Shown here piece after piece: positions 1 through 5,415 of a stretch of 5,415 nucleotides of DNA (position 1 is the stretch's first letter; every line of letters begins with the position of its first letter). A program made the translations under genes and the position numbers. This DNA is from Bacteroidota bacterium. GTDB taxonomy: Bacteria; Bacteroidota; Bacteroidia; Bacteroidales; SZUA-534. The DNA lies in assembly GCA_020047835.1 (NCBI GenBank), contig JAIFNJ010000048.1, positions 1 to 5,415 on the forward strand, read 5' to 3'. Below the pieces are notes generated by a model, which worked only from the letters and a program-made list of their open reading frames with translations, ran no database searches and had not been told where the DNA came from.

Positions 1-88
1 GAGTTAAGGTAGAATTGTCGATTACGTACATTAAATAAAAATTAAGTACAACCAACAAGATTAATGCAAGTAAAATATAACGAATCAT
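1..88 (-). CDS. Partial membrane-anchored protein, N-terminus only
   Basis: This is an open frame of 29 codons that is still open at the left edge of the window. It begins with ATG at 88-86, and its A is shared with the stop codon (TAA, 90-88) of the Crp/Fnr gene, giving a TAATG overlap typical of translationally coupled genes in one operon. The visible peptide starts MIRYILLALILLVVLNFYLM: a basic residue at position 3, then about 18 hydrophobic residues, then a polar stretch (YVIDNSTLT). That is an uncleaved signal anchor or a signal peptide; there is no lipobox cysteine in the visible part. The function cannot be recognised from so little sequence. The coupling implies co-transcription with the regulator. 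The frame is short, so chance is possible, but a hydrophobic N-terminus exactly at a coupled start makes a real gene likely. Confidence 0.6.
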   Translation of the reverse strand, partial: MIRYILLALILLVVLNFYLMYVIDNSTLT

Positions 89-792
89 TAGTAATAGCTG
101 CTTAGTTTACGCAACCGTTCTTCATTTAAAATGCGGATTTTGCGCCCGTTGATATCAATAAACTTATCTGATTTAAATTCGGAAAGTAACCTGATGACAG
201 ATTCTGTGGCTGTTCCCACCAAACTTGCAATTTCTTCGCGGGTAAGGGAGATATTTAAAAAACCGTCAGCATCTACACTAAATGATTCTTTCAATTTAAC
301 AAGTACTTCAGCCAACCGTTCACGTACCGATTTTTGGGCAATGTCGGTCAAAAACTGGTTGGCTTCGCCCAGTTCTTTGCAGGCAAGTTGCATGAGTTCC
401 ATCGAAAATTTGGAATTATGCTCAATCAAATCAAACATTTTTTCGGCCGAAATAGCGCAAACCACAACGTCTTCAATAGCTTTAGCGGTAGTACATGCTG
501 ATTCATGGCTCAAAATAGATCGGTATCCAATAATATCTCCGGCTTTTGCAAAGGACACAATTTGCTCTTTACCTTCAATTCCGGTTTTAAACATTTTAAT
601 TATTCCGGAATTAATGCAATAGACATGATGGATTCTGTTTCCTTCGTGGAAGATAGTAGATCCTTTTTTATACGAATTGCAGTTTTTATCATAGGTCAAC
701 CCCTCCAATTCTTGTTCGTTCAACGAACTAAAAATTGATTTGCATTCACAAAGGCATTCTTTGCACCCAGGAACCGGTGTTGTGTTTTTCAT
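88..792 (-). CDS. Crp/Fnr-family transcriptional regulator with FNR-like cysteines
   Basis: This is a cytoplasmic dimeric DNA-binding regulator of 234 residues, the usual length for the family. Residues about 20-125 form the cyclic-nucleotide-binding-like beta-roll (GSTIFHEGN near 44-52, AGDIIGY at 84-90). Residues about 130-168 form the dimer helix, and about 181-203 the winged helix-turn-helix (LTREEIASLVG, then TATESVIRLL). The N-terminus carries C10, C13, C15 and C17. By eye, C112 (VVVC, before AISAEKMFDL) lines up with C122 of E. coli FNR, so a [4Fe-4S] oxygen or NO sensor is a reasonable inference; other cysteines are C38, C59, C100 and C138. In the recognition helix the FNR motif ETISR reads ESVIR: the Glu and Arg are kept but the FNR Ser is Ile200, so the target site may differ from TTGAT-N4-ATCAA. 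It is transcribed divergently from the OsmC gene and its stop overlaps the start of the next gene. The ATG at 792 has no Shine-Dalgarno, as is normal in Bacteroidota. The family call is firm; the ligand is inferred. Confidence 0.93.
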   Translation of the reverse strand: MKNTTPVPGCKECLCECKSIFSSLNEQELEGLTYDKNCNSYKKGSTIFHEGNRIHHVYCINSGIIKMFKTGIEGKEQIVSFAKAGDIIGYRSILSHESACTTAKAIEDVVVCAISAEKMFDLIEHNSKFSMELMQLACKELGEANQFLTDIAQKSVRERLAEVLVKLKESFSVDADGFLNISLTREEIASLVGTATESVIRLLSEFKSDKFIDINGRKIRILNEERLRKLSSYY

Positions 793-856
793 TTCAAAAA
801 AAATAAATCAGCCAACCAGAAAAAGGAAAACCGGATAATTCATAGTAATTAAGTGA

Positions 857-864
857 CAAAAATA
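857..864 (-). promoter_or_regulatory. Predicted -7 promoter element for the Crp/Fnr gene
   Basis: Read on the minus strand this is TATTTTTG, a full match to the Bacteroidota -7 consensus TAnnTTTG. It would place transcription start near 850, giving a leader of about 58 nt before the ATG at 792. The -33 region, around 888-892, is only weakly TTTG-like (TTTCG). The call rests on motif match and position alone. Confidence 0.4.
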
Positions 865-889
865 ACTATTTTCCGCTTTTAATAACACG

Positions 890-903
890 AAAGAATATTC
901 TTT
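890..903. promoter_or_regulatory. Perfect 14-bp palindrome, candidate operator
   Basis: AAAGAATATTCTTT is perfectly self-complementary, with its centre between 896 and 897. It lies between the two divergent -7 elements and about 45 bp upstream of the start predicted for the Crp/Fnr gene, a distance at which Crp/Fnr activators commonly bind. It matches neither the FNR site (TTGAT-N4-ATCAA) nor the CRP site (TGTGA-N6-TCACA). It may be an autoregulatory site or a site for another dimeric regulator. In AT-rich DNA a palindrome of this size can also arise by chance, so this is a candidate only. Confidence 0.35.
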
Positions 904-957
904 TTCATGATGTTAAGTGAATTAGTTTTATAATAAACGTTGATTGGAATAAAACAT

Positions 958-965
958 TAATTTTG
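958..965 (+). promoter_or_regulatory. Predicted -7 promoter element for the OsmC gene
   Basis: TAATTTTG matches the Bacteroidota -7 consensus TAnnTTTG in full. A TTG at 940-942 lies 15 bp upstream, somewhat closer than the usual -33 spacing of about 19. Transcription would start near 971, leaving a leader of roughly 48 nt before the ATG at 1019. Confidence 0.42.
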
Positions 966-1018
966 TTAAGGGGTTAAATCTATAAATGATTTAATCTGAA
1001 ACTTAAATATAACAGGCA

Positions 1019-1432
1019 ATGAAGACATCAATAAACATGAATTGGAAAAAGGGCATGGCCTTTGAAACCGAAATGAATGGTCATAAAATAGTAGTGGATG
1101 CCAATGAGGAAAACGGAGGAAAGGATTTAGGTCCACGCCCAAAAGGACTGATGATGGTTGCACTGGGTGGATGCACCGGAATGGATGTGGTATCCATATT
1201 ACAAAAGATGCGGGTTGAGTTGGATGGCTTTAATGTGCGCATTGAAGGAAACCTTACTGAAGAGCATCCAAAACATTTTGATGAGATGAAAATAATTTAT
1301 GAGTTCACTGGCAAAAACCTGGAAGAAGAAAAATTGAAAAAAGCGGTCGATTTGAGCATGGAACGATACTGTGGGGTTTCTGCTGCCTACCGTAAAGCAA
1401 TGAAATTAAATTACGAAATAGTAATAAAGTAA
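1019..1432 (+). CDS. OsmC/Ohr-superfamily protein, YhfA-like
   Basis: This is a cytoplasmic homodimeric thiol protein of 137 residues, typical for the OsmC fold. Family members reduce organic or hydrogen peroxides with a pair of active-site cysteines. Both are visible: C52 in LGGCTGMD, at the start of the central helix, and C118 in ERYCGVS. The preceding GPRPKGLMMVALGG stretch (38-51) contains R40, which aligns with the arginine that helps activate the peroxidatic thiol in this superfamily. The sequence is closer to the YhfA-like branch (short N-terminal beta-sheet, GPRP before the GGCT motif) than to classical Ohr; for that branch the true substrate, whether peroxide or another sulfur species, is not settled. 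The ATG at 1019 is taken as the start; ATG 1037 (Met7, before NWKKGMAFE) is a possible alternative. The gene is divergent from a cysteine-rich Crp/Fnr regulator, which suggests redox control, and ends just before a shared terminator. Confidence 0.93.
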   Translation: MKTSINMNWKKGMAFETEMNGHKIVVDANEENGGKDLGPRPKGLMMVALGGCTGMDVVSILQKMRVELDGFNVRIEGNLTEEHPKHFDEMKIIYEFTGKNLEEEKLKKAVDLSMERYCGVSAAYRKAMKLNYEIVIK

Positions 1433-1439
1433 GAAAAAT

Positions 1440-1464
1440 GCCACAGGTTCAAGGAATCTGTGGC
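1440..1464. terminator. Bidirectional terminator between converging genes
   Basis: GCCACAG (1440-1446) pairs with CTGTGGC (1458-1464). Inside these, GTTC (1447-1450) pairs with GAAT (1454-1457), including one G-U pair, leaving a 3-nt loop, so the plus-strand RNA has an 11-bp stem. Downstream on the plus strand is a T-rich run (TTATTTTGATT, 1469-1479). On the minus strand the stem is followed directly by ATTTTTCTTAC (1439-1429). It sits 8 bp after the OsmC stop and 14 bp after the end of the converging lipoprotein gene, so it can end transcription from both. Confidence 0.75.
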
Positions 1465-1477
1465 TGGCTTATTTTGA

Positions 1478-2578
1478 TTAATACCCCATTTTAATTTGCT
1501 GTGTCGAAGGTTCTTTAAAATACAATTCTGTAAAATCGAAATAGCCTTGGGAATTCAAATTCAAACCTTGCAGATTGGAACGCACAAAACTTATTTTAAT
1601 ATTGTTGTTGGCTCCCGTAGTTTGTTTCATGATATAGTGAGGAGGATCACTTTGAAATTGGTTAATGTGCTTATCTAAAAAGGAGCTCACATATTCCTCG
1701 TTTACATTTAGCACCACGTCAAGCAAACCCATTTCAAAAAGCTGCAATTCTTTAGGTGGCGAGGTTATAAATGAAACAATGATGGTATCAATAAAAGGGA
1801 GTTTTTCTTTTTGACGATTCACTCCAAAATAATTGGGATTTGCAATCAGGGTAATAGCGTGTCCTTTTATTTCGGCATACTTAAAAGAATATGCACCGGA
1901 ACCAACCAAGCTTTTATATCCATAAGCATCAAACGATTCTTTGGCAAAAATTAGACTGTTGGTACCCGCCAAAAAATGCAAAAACAAATCATCTGCAGCA
2001 TTTAGCTTAAATTCAACCACCGAATCGTTAATTACCTGTATGCCAGAAAAATCAATGTTTTTATCAAAGATCTGCGAATTGGATAAAACTTCAGCCCCAA
2101 CAATATTTTTTAATTGATCGGAAAATTCATGCTGACTTAACCGATGAAGGTAGCCTATTTTTTCAATGCTATACTTAATATCAGAGGCTACTATTTTCCT
2201 TCCTTTACCATTTTCAAAACAAGGGTCATCCTGAAAAAAAGCATTTGGTTGCAAGGTAAATTGATAGGTTCGTCCATTGTCGAGTATTTTCCAGCTTTTT
2301 GCCAGTGATGGTTCAATATCAAAGGTTCGCGTGTTATATTTAACCAAGCCGGAATATATTTGTAAGGTAATGAGGTGTTCGCTTAATTTTAGCACTTGTC
2401 CAGGGAAAATAATATCTGGCACATCATTCGCATTGATGCGCAACGTTCCACCATACTTTTCACCTCTTTTGCTTGTTTCGTGGCAGGCAGATAGTAAGGT
2501 TAAAGAGATAATGCAGCCAAGAAAAAAACCGGTTGAAATTAATCGAGTCATATTTAAAAACGGGTTATTATTTGCCAT
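1478..2578 (-). CDS. Truncated peptide-binding lipoprotein (SBP_bac_5 family) lacking domain III
   Basis: This belongs to the extracellular substrate-binding proteins of Dpp/Opp-type ABC transporters. Residues 11-31 are a hydrophobic signal peptide ending in the lipobox LSAC, so C32 would be lipidated. Residues about 43-290 match the first part of the family: YGGTLRI (42-48), the signature region ending IEPSLAKSWKILDNGRTYQF (88-107), FQDDPCF (115-121), ASDIKYSIEKI (131-141), GSGAYSF (226-232) and LFEMGLLDVVL (280-290). Normally about 200 residues of domain III follow, including the conserved VRQA stretch. Here the chain passes from HYIMKQTTGANNN (314-326) directly to KISFVRSNLQG (328-338) and YFDFTELYF (346-354), which resembles the last strand of full-length members. 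At 366 residues it is well below the usual 500 or more. Substrate binds between domains I and III, so normal ligand closure looks impossible; it may be a decaying gene or a repurposed lipoprotein. No permease or ATPase gene is adjacent. Met10 (ATG at 2551) would give a more typical signal peptide than Met1. Confidence 0.82.
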   Translation of the reverse strand: MANNNPFLNMTRLISTGFFLGCIISLTLLSACHETSKRGEKYGGTLRINANDVPDIIFPGQVLKLSEHLITLQIYSGLVKYNTRTFDIEPSLAKSWKILDNGRTYQFTLQPNAFFQDDPCFENGKGRKIVASDIKYSIEKIGYLHRLSQHEFSDQLKNIVGAEVLSNSQIFDKNIDFSGIQVINDSVVEFKLNAADDLFLHFLAGTNSLIFAKESFDAYGYKSLVGSGAYSFKYAEIKGHAITLIANPNYFGVNRQKEKLPFIDTIIVSFITSPPKELQLFEMGLLDVVLNVNEEYVSSFLDKHINQFQSDPPHYIMKQTTGANNNIKISFVRSNLQGLNLNSQGYFDFTELYFKEPSTQQIKMGY

Positions 2579-2652
2579 GAAGTCAATGGTTTATTGATTG
2601 GTTACTTTTTACTTGATTAATTTATTATATCATATTTGAAATGTGTAAGGTG

Positions 2653-2681
2653 CAAAAACACGTCACTAAGTTAATAAACAA
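2653..2681 (-). promoter_or_regulatory. Possible promoter for the peptide-binding lipoprotein
   Basis: On the minus strand TTG (2681-2679) is followed after 18 bp by TGTTTTTG (2660-2653), one mismatch from the TAnnTTTG element and with a spacing close to the Bacteroidota norm. It would give a leader of about 65-70 nt. It lies downstream of the hairpin that follows dnaG, consistent with separate transcription, but the match is imperfect. Confidence 0.3.
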
Positions 2682-2723
2682 TAGATCAAAAAGAAAAAAT
2701 AATTAAAAACAGAATAAAAGCAC

Positions 2724-2738
2724 CACGATTTTATCGTG
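2724..2738 (-). terminator. Weak hairpin terminator after dnaG
   Basis: CACGAT (2724-2729) and ATCGTG (2733-2738) form a perfect 6-bp stem with a 3-nt loop, 15 bp past the dnaG stop. On the minus strand it is followed, after GGTG, by the T-rich run CTTTTATTCTGTTTTTAATT (2720-2701). The short stem and interrupted T-run make it weaker than the one at 1440-1464. Confidence 0.4.
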
Positions 2739-2753
2739 TAAGGGGAATAGAAT

Positions 2754-4706
2754 TTATCGTTTAAGAATAATACGTTCACCCAACATTTTAGCAATTGAAA
2801 TTTTAAATTTGGTATAAGCCAAATACTTGTCGTAAAGCGGAGCCATTGTTTCTTCTTGGTTTTCGGGCTTATCAACGGATTTCAATTCCGTTTCAATTCC
2901 TTGTAAAATTGTTAATACCAATTCATATTTATAACCGGAGATCGCGCTATCAATAACATGCTTCAAATTGTCTTCTTCGGTAGCAATGTATGTTCCTTTT
3001 TTACTCCACATTTTACTAATAGGAAATCCGTCGGTTAGCAGATCCGCTGCCGCTTTTGAAACCAATTGGTTTTTATGCTGCGTAAAATAGGTGCTTGTTA
3101 AAACAGTTCCCTGAATATAATGATGGCGATATTCATCAAAGATTAGTTTATAAACGGGACCCTGAATTTCAACTTCATCTTCCAGTTCCCGGCAAATGTA
3201 ACTTGCTGTTGAAATGTTTTCTTCCGGATGTTCGTCGTTGGCAGCAATGGTAAAAAGCACTTTATCGCCATGTGTAAGGAGAAGTCGGATAATTTCTTTT
3301 TCGTAGAGTTCAAACTTATTTGAAACTGGCAATTGAATGTTTAACGCTTCGCCAGCGGGATTCACTGGGGTATTTTGTTCTTTTTTCCAGCTTTGTTCCC
3401 TTTTTTTGAAAAGGAGCTTATTTATTTCAGAATGGATGATTCTTTCATCTACATCCATTAATCCGGAACACTCCTTTACATAAATAGCCCGGGTAATAGT
3501 ATCGGGTATTACGGCAATGGTGCGAACAATATCAGCAATCAGGTTGGCTTTTTTAACGGGGTCGCCTTGCACATCGCTCAATAAAAGGCGGGTTTTAAAG
3601 GTTATAAAATCTGACTCGTTGGCTTTAATAAAATCGTAAAGTTCTGTGGCGCTGTGCTTATGAGCAAAAGAATCGGGATCTTCGCCATCGGGAAGCAGAA
3701 CCACCTTCACGTTCATTCCCTCTTCAAGAACGAGATCAATTCCCCTAAGTGCGGCTTTTATTCCGGCCGCATCGCCATCGTAAAGCACGGTAACATTTGG
3801 TGTAAACCGCCGCATTAACCGTATTTGTTCAACGGTTAGGGCTGTACCTGACGAGGCCACTACATTTTCAATACCGGCTTGATGCATACTCATCACATCG
3901 GTATAGCCTTCAACTAAATAAACGTTATCGTTTTGAGTAATTGCTTTTTTAGCAAAATATAAACCATACAGGTTTTTACTTTTATGGTAAATTTCAGATT
4001 CTGGCGAATTCAGGTATTTCGATAAGTTTTTATCCGAGCGAAGTGTTCTGCCCCCAAAACCAACCACCCGTCCCATTAAGTTATGGATGGGAAAAATTAC
4101 CCGCTCGCTAAACCTATCGAAAAGGTTGCCATCATCGCGTTTAATAGAGAGCCCGGTATCAATCAAATATTTTTCTTTATATCCTTTGCTTAACGCCAAC
4201 AACGAAAAACTGTCGCGCGTTTTTCGGCAATATCCCAGTTCAAATTTTTTAATGGTATGATCGGTAAAGCCCCGTTCTTTAAAATATTTTAAGCCAACCG
4301 CCCGGCCCTCTTCTGTTTCAATAAGGTTGTGGGTAAAAGTAGTTTGGGCAAAAGTGTTTACAATAAGCATGCTTTCTCGGGCATCCTTTTGCTCCCGTTC
4401 TTCCTGGCTTTCCTCTTTTTCCTGTACCTCGATGTGGTATTTTTTGGCTAACCATTTTAAGGTATCAACATAGGTTAACTGTTCGTGTTCCATGATAAAG
4501 TTAACCGAATTACCCCCTTTTCCACAGCCAAAACATTTGTAAATGCCCTTGGCCGGAGATACTGTGAACGAAGGCGTTTTTTCGTTATGAAACGGACAAT
4601 TTCCCAAATAGTTAACGCCCCGTTTTTTTAAATTAACAAAGTCCGAAACCACCTCCACAATATCAGAAGCGTCAAAAATTTTATCTATGGTTTCCTTATC
4701 AATCAT
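2754..4706 (-). CDS. dnaG: DNA primase DnaG
   Basis: This is the replicative primase that makes RNA primers at the fork, working with the DnaB helicase. It is complete at 650 residues. The N-terminal CHC2 zinc domain has C37, H40, C58 and C61 (CPFH, then CFGCGKGG). The catalytic core follows, with ERVIFPIHNLMGRVVGFGGR (201-220), KYLNSPES (230-237) and a Toprim metal site made of E266 (VEGYTD) plus D310 and D312 (YDGDAAG). Residues about 365-435 resemble the DnaB-binding region (ITFKTRLLL, then AVIPDTITRAIYVKECS). The C-terminal part (about 460-650) is the helical domain expected to contact DnaB; it is poorly conserved between phyla. All zinc and metal ligands are present, so it should be active. 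The ATG at 4706 starts MIDKETIDKIFDASDIVEVV, the normal DnaG beginning, with no Shine-Dalgarno. It stands alone here rather than in the rpsU-dnaG-rpoD order of proteobacteria, and is divergent from a PrsW-like gene. Confidence 0.98.
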   Translation of the reverse strand: MIDKETIDKIFDASDIVEVVSDFVNLKKRGVNYLGNCPFHNEKTPSFTVSPAKGIYKCFGCGKGGNSVNFIMEHEQLTYVDTLKWLAKKYHIEVQEKEESQEEREQKDARESMLIVNTFAQTTFTHNLIETEEGRAVGLKYFKERGFTDHTIKKFELGYCRKTRDSFSLLALSKGYKEKYLIDTGLSIKRDDGNLFDRFSERVIFPIHNLMGRVVGFGGRTLRSDKNLSKYLNSPESEIYHKSKNLYGLYFAKKAITQNDNVYLVEGYTDVMSMHQAGIENVVASSGTALTVEQIRLMRRFTPNVTVLYDGDAAGIKAALRGIDLVLEEGMNVKVVLLPDGEDPDSFAHKHSATELYDFIKANESDFITFKTRLLLSDVQGDPVKKANLIADIVRTIAVIPDTITRAIYVKECSGLMDVDERIIHSEINKLLFKKREQSWKKEQNTPVNPAGEALNIQLPVSNKFELYEKEIIRLLLTHGDKVLFTIAANDEHPEENISTASYICRELEDEVEIQGPVYKLIFDEYRHHYIQGTVLTSTYFTQHKNQLVSKAAADLLTDGFPISKMWSKKGTYIATEEDNLKHVIDSAISGYKYELVLTILQGIETELKSVDKPENQEETMAPLYDKYLAYTKFKISIAKMLGERIILKR

Positions 4707-4798
4707 AAAAAACTCAAAACAAGACCGTTAAATAAACAGAAAAAAGGCAATAGAATTTGGGTGAAAATACAAATATTCATGCGTATTTGGAAAGAAAA

Positions 4799-4826
4799 AT
4801 TCCGAAAGACTCATTTCTTCCGGAAT
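4799..4826. repeat. Imperfect inverted repeat in the dnaG/prsW spacer
   Basis: ATTCCG (4799-4804) pairs with CGGAAT (4821-4826). Inside, AA/TT and GA/TC pairs continue the stem with one bulged base on each side, leaving a loop of about 6 nt. On the minus strand the stem is followed by a T-rich run (TTTTCTTT, 4798-4791), which looks terminator-like even though no leftward gene is seen to its right. It may be an operator, a block to antisense transcription into dnaG, or a dnaG leader hairpin if dnaG transcription starts further right. Confidence 0.3.
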
Positions 4827-4869
4827 GAATAAAAGGTTCATTGAAATATAGAATGCTAAAAGAAAAAAT

Positions 4870-4877
4870 TATTTTTG
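4870..4877 (+). promoter_or_regulatory. Predicted -7 promoter element for the PrsW-like gene
   Basis: TATTTTTG is a full match to TAnnTTTG, 17 bp upstream of the ATG at 4895. Transcription would begin about 4883, leaving a very short leader. There is no TTTG at the usual -33 spacing (the nearest TTG is at 4841-4843, 26 bp upstream), so the call rests on the -7 box only. If it is used, the upstream ATG at 4853 cannot be the start. Confidence 0.33.
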
Positions 4878-4894
4878 CTTCAAAGACGACGCCC

Positions 4895-5415
4895 ATGAAT
4901 CTGTTGCTCATTTCAATAGCTCCTGTATTTATTATACTTGCGTACATCTATTATCGCGACAAGTATGAACAGGAACCATTATTACTGTTGGTTAAAGGAT
5001 TGGCCGCAGGATGCTTAATAACTATTCCCACAGTTTATTTTGAGCAATTGATTCAATCAATGGGCAGTAGCTTTACCGGGTTAAATGCCGCAGCATGGAA
5101 TGCTTTTGTTGTTGCTGCTTTGGTAGAAGAGGCATTCAAATTTGCTGCGGTTTATTTTTTAATTTGGCGAAATCCAAACTTTAACGAAACGTTTGATGGA
5201 ATTGTATATGCCGTATTTATATCACTTGGTTTTGCCTTGGTTGAAAATTTGTTGTACGTTTTTGGTTCCGATGAAGGTATTAAGATTGGAATGATGCGCG
5301 CCTTCACGGCAGTTCCCGCTCATGCAATGTTTGGCATCATGATGGGTTACCGGTTTGGATTGGCAAAATTTATTCCAAGTCGTCGCAACGAATTCCTAGT
5401 TATGGCGTTTATTGT
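4895..5415 (+). CDS. PrsW-family intramembrane protease, N-terminal part
   Basis: The frame starts at ATG 4895 and is open to the right edge, so 173 residues are visible and the C-terminus is missing. The family consists of multi-pass membrane proteases (MEROPS M82) related to the CAAX-protease/ABI fold; B. subtilis PrsW cuts the anti-sigma factor RsiW, but the substrate here is unknown. The sequence begins with a membrane helix (about 3-19) and YIYYRDKYEQEP (17-28), a typical PrsW opening. The active-site motifs are present: VEEAFKF (E78, E79, K82), FDGIVYAVFISLGFALVENLLY (100-121, with D101 and E117) and AVPAHAMFG (139-147, with H143). Further hydrophobic helices lie near 33-50, 66-90, 102-122 and 136-152. 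An in-frame ATG at 4853 would add 14 residues (MLKEKIIFASKTTP). The shorter start fits the usual family N-terminus and the -7 element at 4870-4877. It is divergent from dnaG, with a 188-bp spacer. Confidence 0.9.
   Translation, partial: MNLLLISIAPVFIILAYIYYRDKYEQEPLLLLVKGLAAGCLITIPTVYFEQLIQSMGSSFTGLNAAAWNAFVVAALVEEAFKFAAVYFLIWRNPNFNETFDGIVYAVFISLGFALVENLLYVFGSDEGIKIGMMRAFTAVPAHAMFGIMMGYRFGLAKFIPSRRNEFLVMAFI

Noticed and set aside
131..738. Plus-strand open frames (131-622 and 505-738) opposite the Crp/Fnr gene
   Set aside because: They lie entirely within a well-supported regulator on the other strand, show no family motifs, and have no promoter-like element of their own.
849..920. Direct repeat TTAAGTGA at 849-856 and 913-920
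   Set aside because: It is only 8 bp in AT-rich DNA with 56 bp between copies, so chance is a sufficient explanation. It does contain TGA half-site-like sequence but no matching inverted half.
966..1163. Minus-strand frame across the OsmC start
   Set aside because: It overlaps the conserved beginning of OsmC, has low-complexity Phe/Leu/Ser-rich content and no recognisable motif.
2277..2597. Plus-strand open frame opposite the lipoprotein signal-peptide region
   Set aside because: It is an antisense shadow of the clear lipoprotein N-terminus, with no recognisable domain. The missing domain III is not encoded there either.
2666..2875. Minus-strand frame overlapping the dnaG 3' end in another phase
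   Set aside because: Its Phe/Ile/Lys-rich composition comes from AT-rich spacer and out-of-frame dnaG; there is no coupling signal or motif.
4770..4777. Minus-strand AATATTTG as a -7 box for dnaG
   Set aside because: It mismatches the first base of TAnnTTTG and has no TTTG at the proper upstream spacing, so I do not call a dnaG promoter.

Overview
The window looks like chromosomal DNA from a member of the Bacteroidota, possibly a Marinilabiliales/Prolixibacteraceae-type organism, though I cannot fix the order from sequence alone. The evidence is AT-rich spacers, start codons without Shine-Dalgarno sequences, several copies of the Bacteroidota -7 promoter element TAnnTTTG upstream of genes, and protein styles typical of the phylum (a DnaG primase with a long C-terminal extension and a lipoprotein peptide-binding protein).

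Layout, left to right. (1) 1-792, minus strand: a two-gene unit in which a Crp/Fnr-family regulator with an FNR-like cysteine set is followed by the start of a membrane-anchored protein. The two are coupled by a TAATG stop/start overlap, and the second gene runs off the left edge. (2) 793-1018: a divergent control region with one good -7 element for each side and a perfect 14-bp palindrome between them. (3) 1019-1432, plus strand: an OsmC/YhfA-like thiol protein. (4) 1440-1464: a hairpin with T-rich flanks on both sides, serving as a shared terminator for converging genes. (5) 1478-2578, minus strand: a lipoprotein of the peptide-binding SBP_bac_5 family that appears to lack a whole lobe (domain III). 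(6) 2754-4706, minus strand: complete DNA primase dnaG, followed by a weak hairpin. (7) 4707-4894: a divergent spacer with an inverted repeat and a -7 element. (8) 4895 to the right edge, plus strand: the N-terminal part of a PrsW-family intramembrane protease.

How the genes fit together: the regulator and the OsmC protein share a promoter region and both carry redox-reactive cysteines, so a small redox or oxygen/sulfur stress module is a reasonable inference. The membrane protein after the regulator may belong to it. dnaG is core replication machinery, and the peptide-binding lipoprotein and PrsW show no clear functional link to it. I found no CRISPR array, RNA gene, insertion sequence or phage signature. 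No gene-free stretch exceeds about 230 bases. The points most worth a second look are the domain-III-less binding protein, the FNR-like cysteine arrangement combined with an altered recognition helix, and the coupled partial membrane gene at the left edge.
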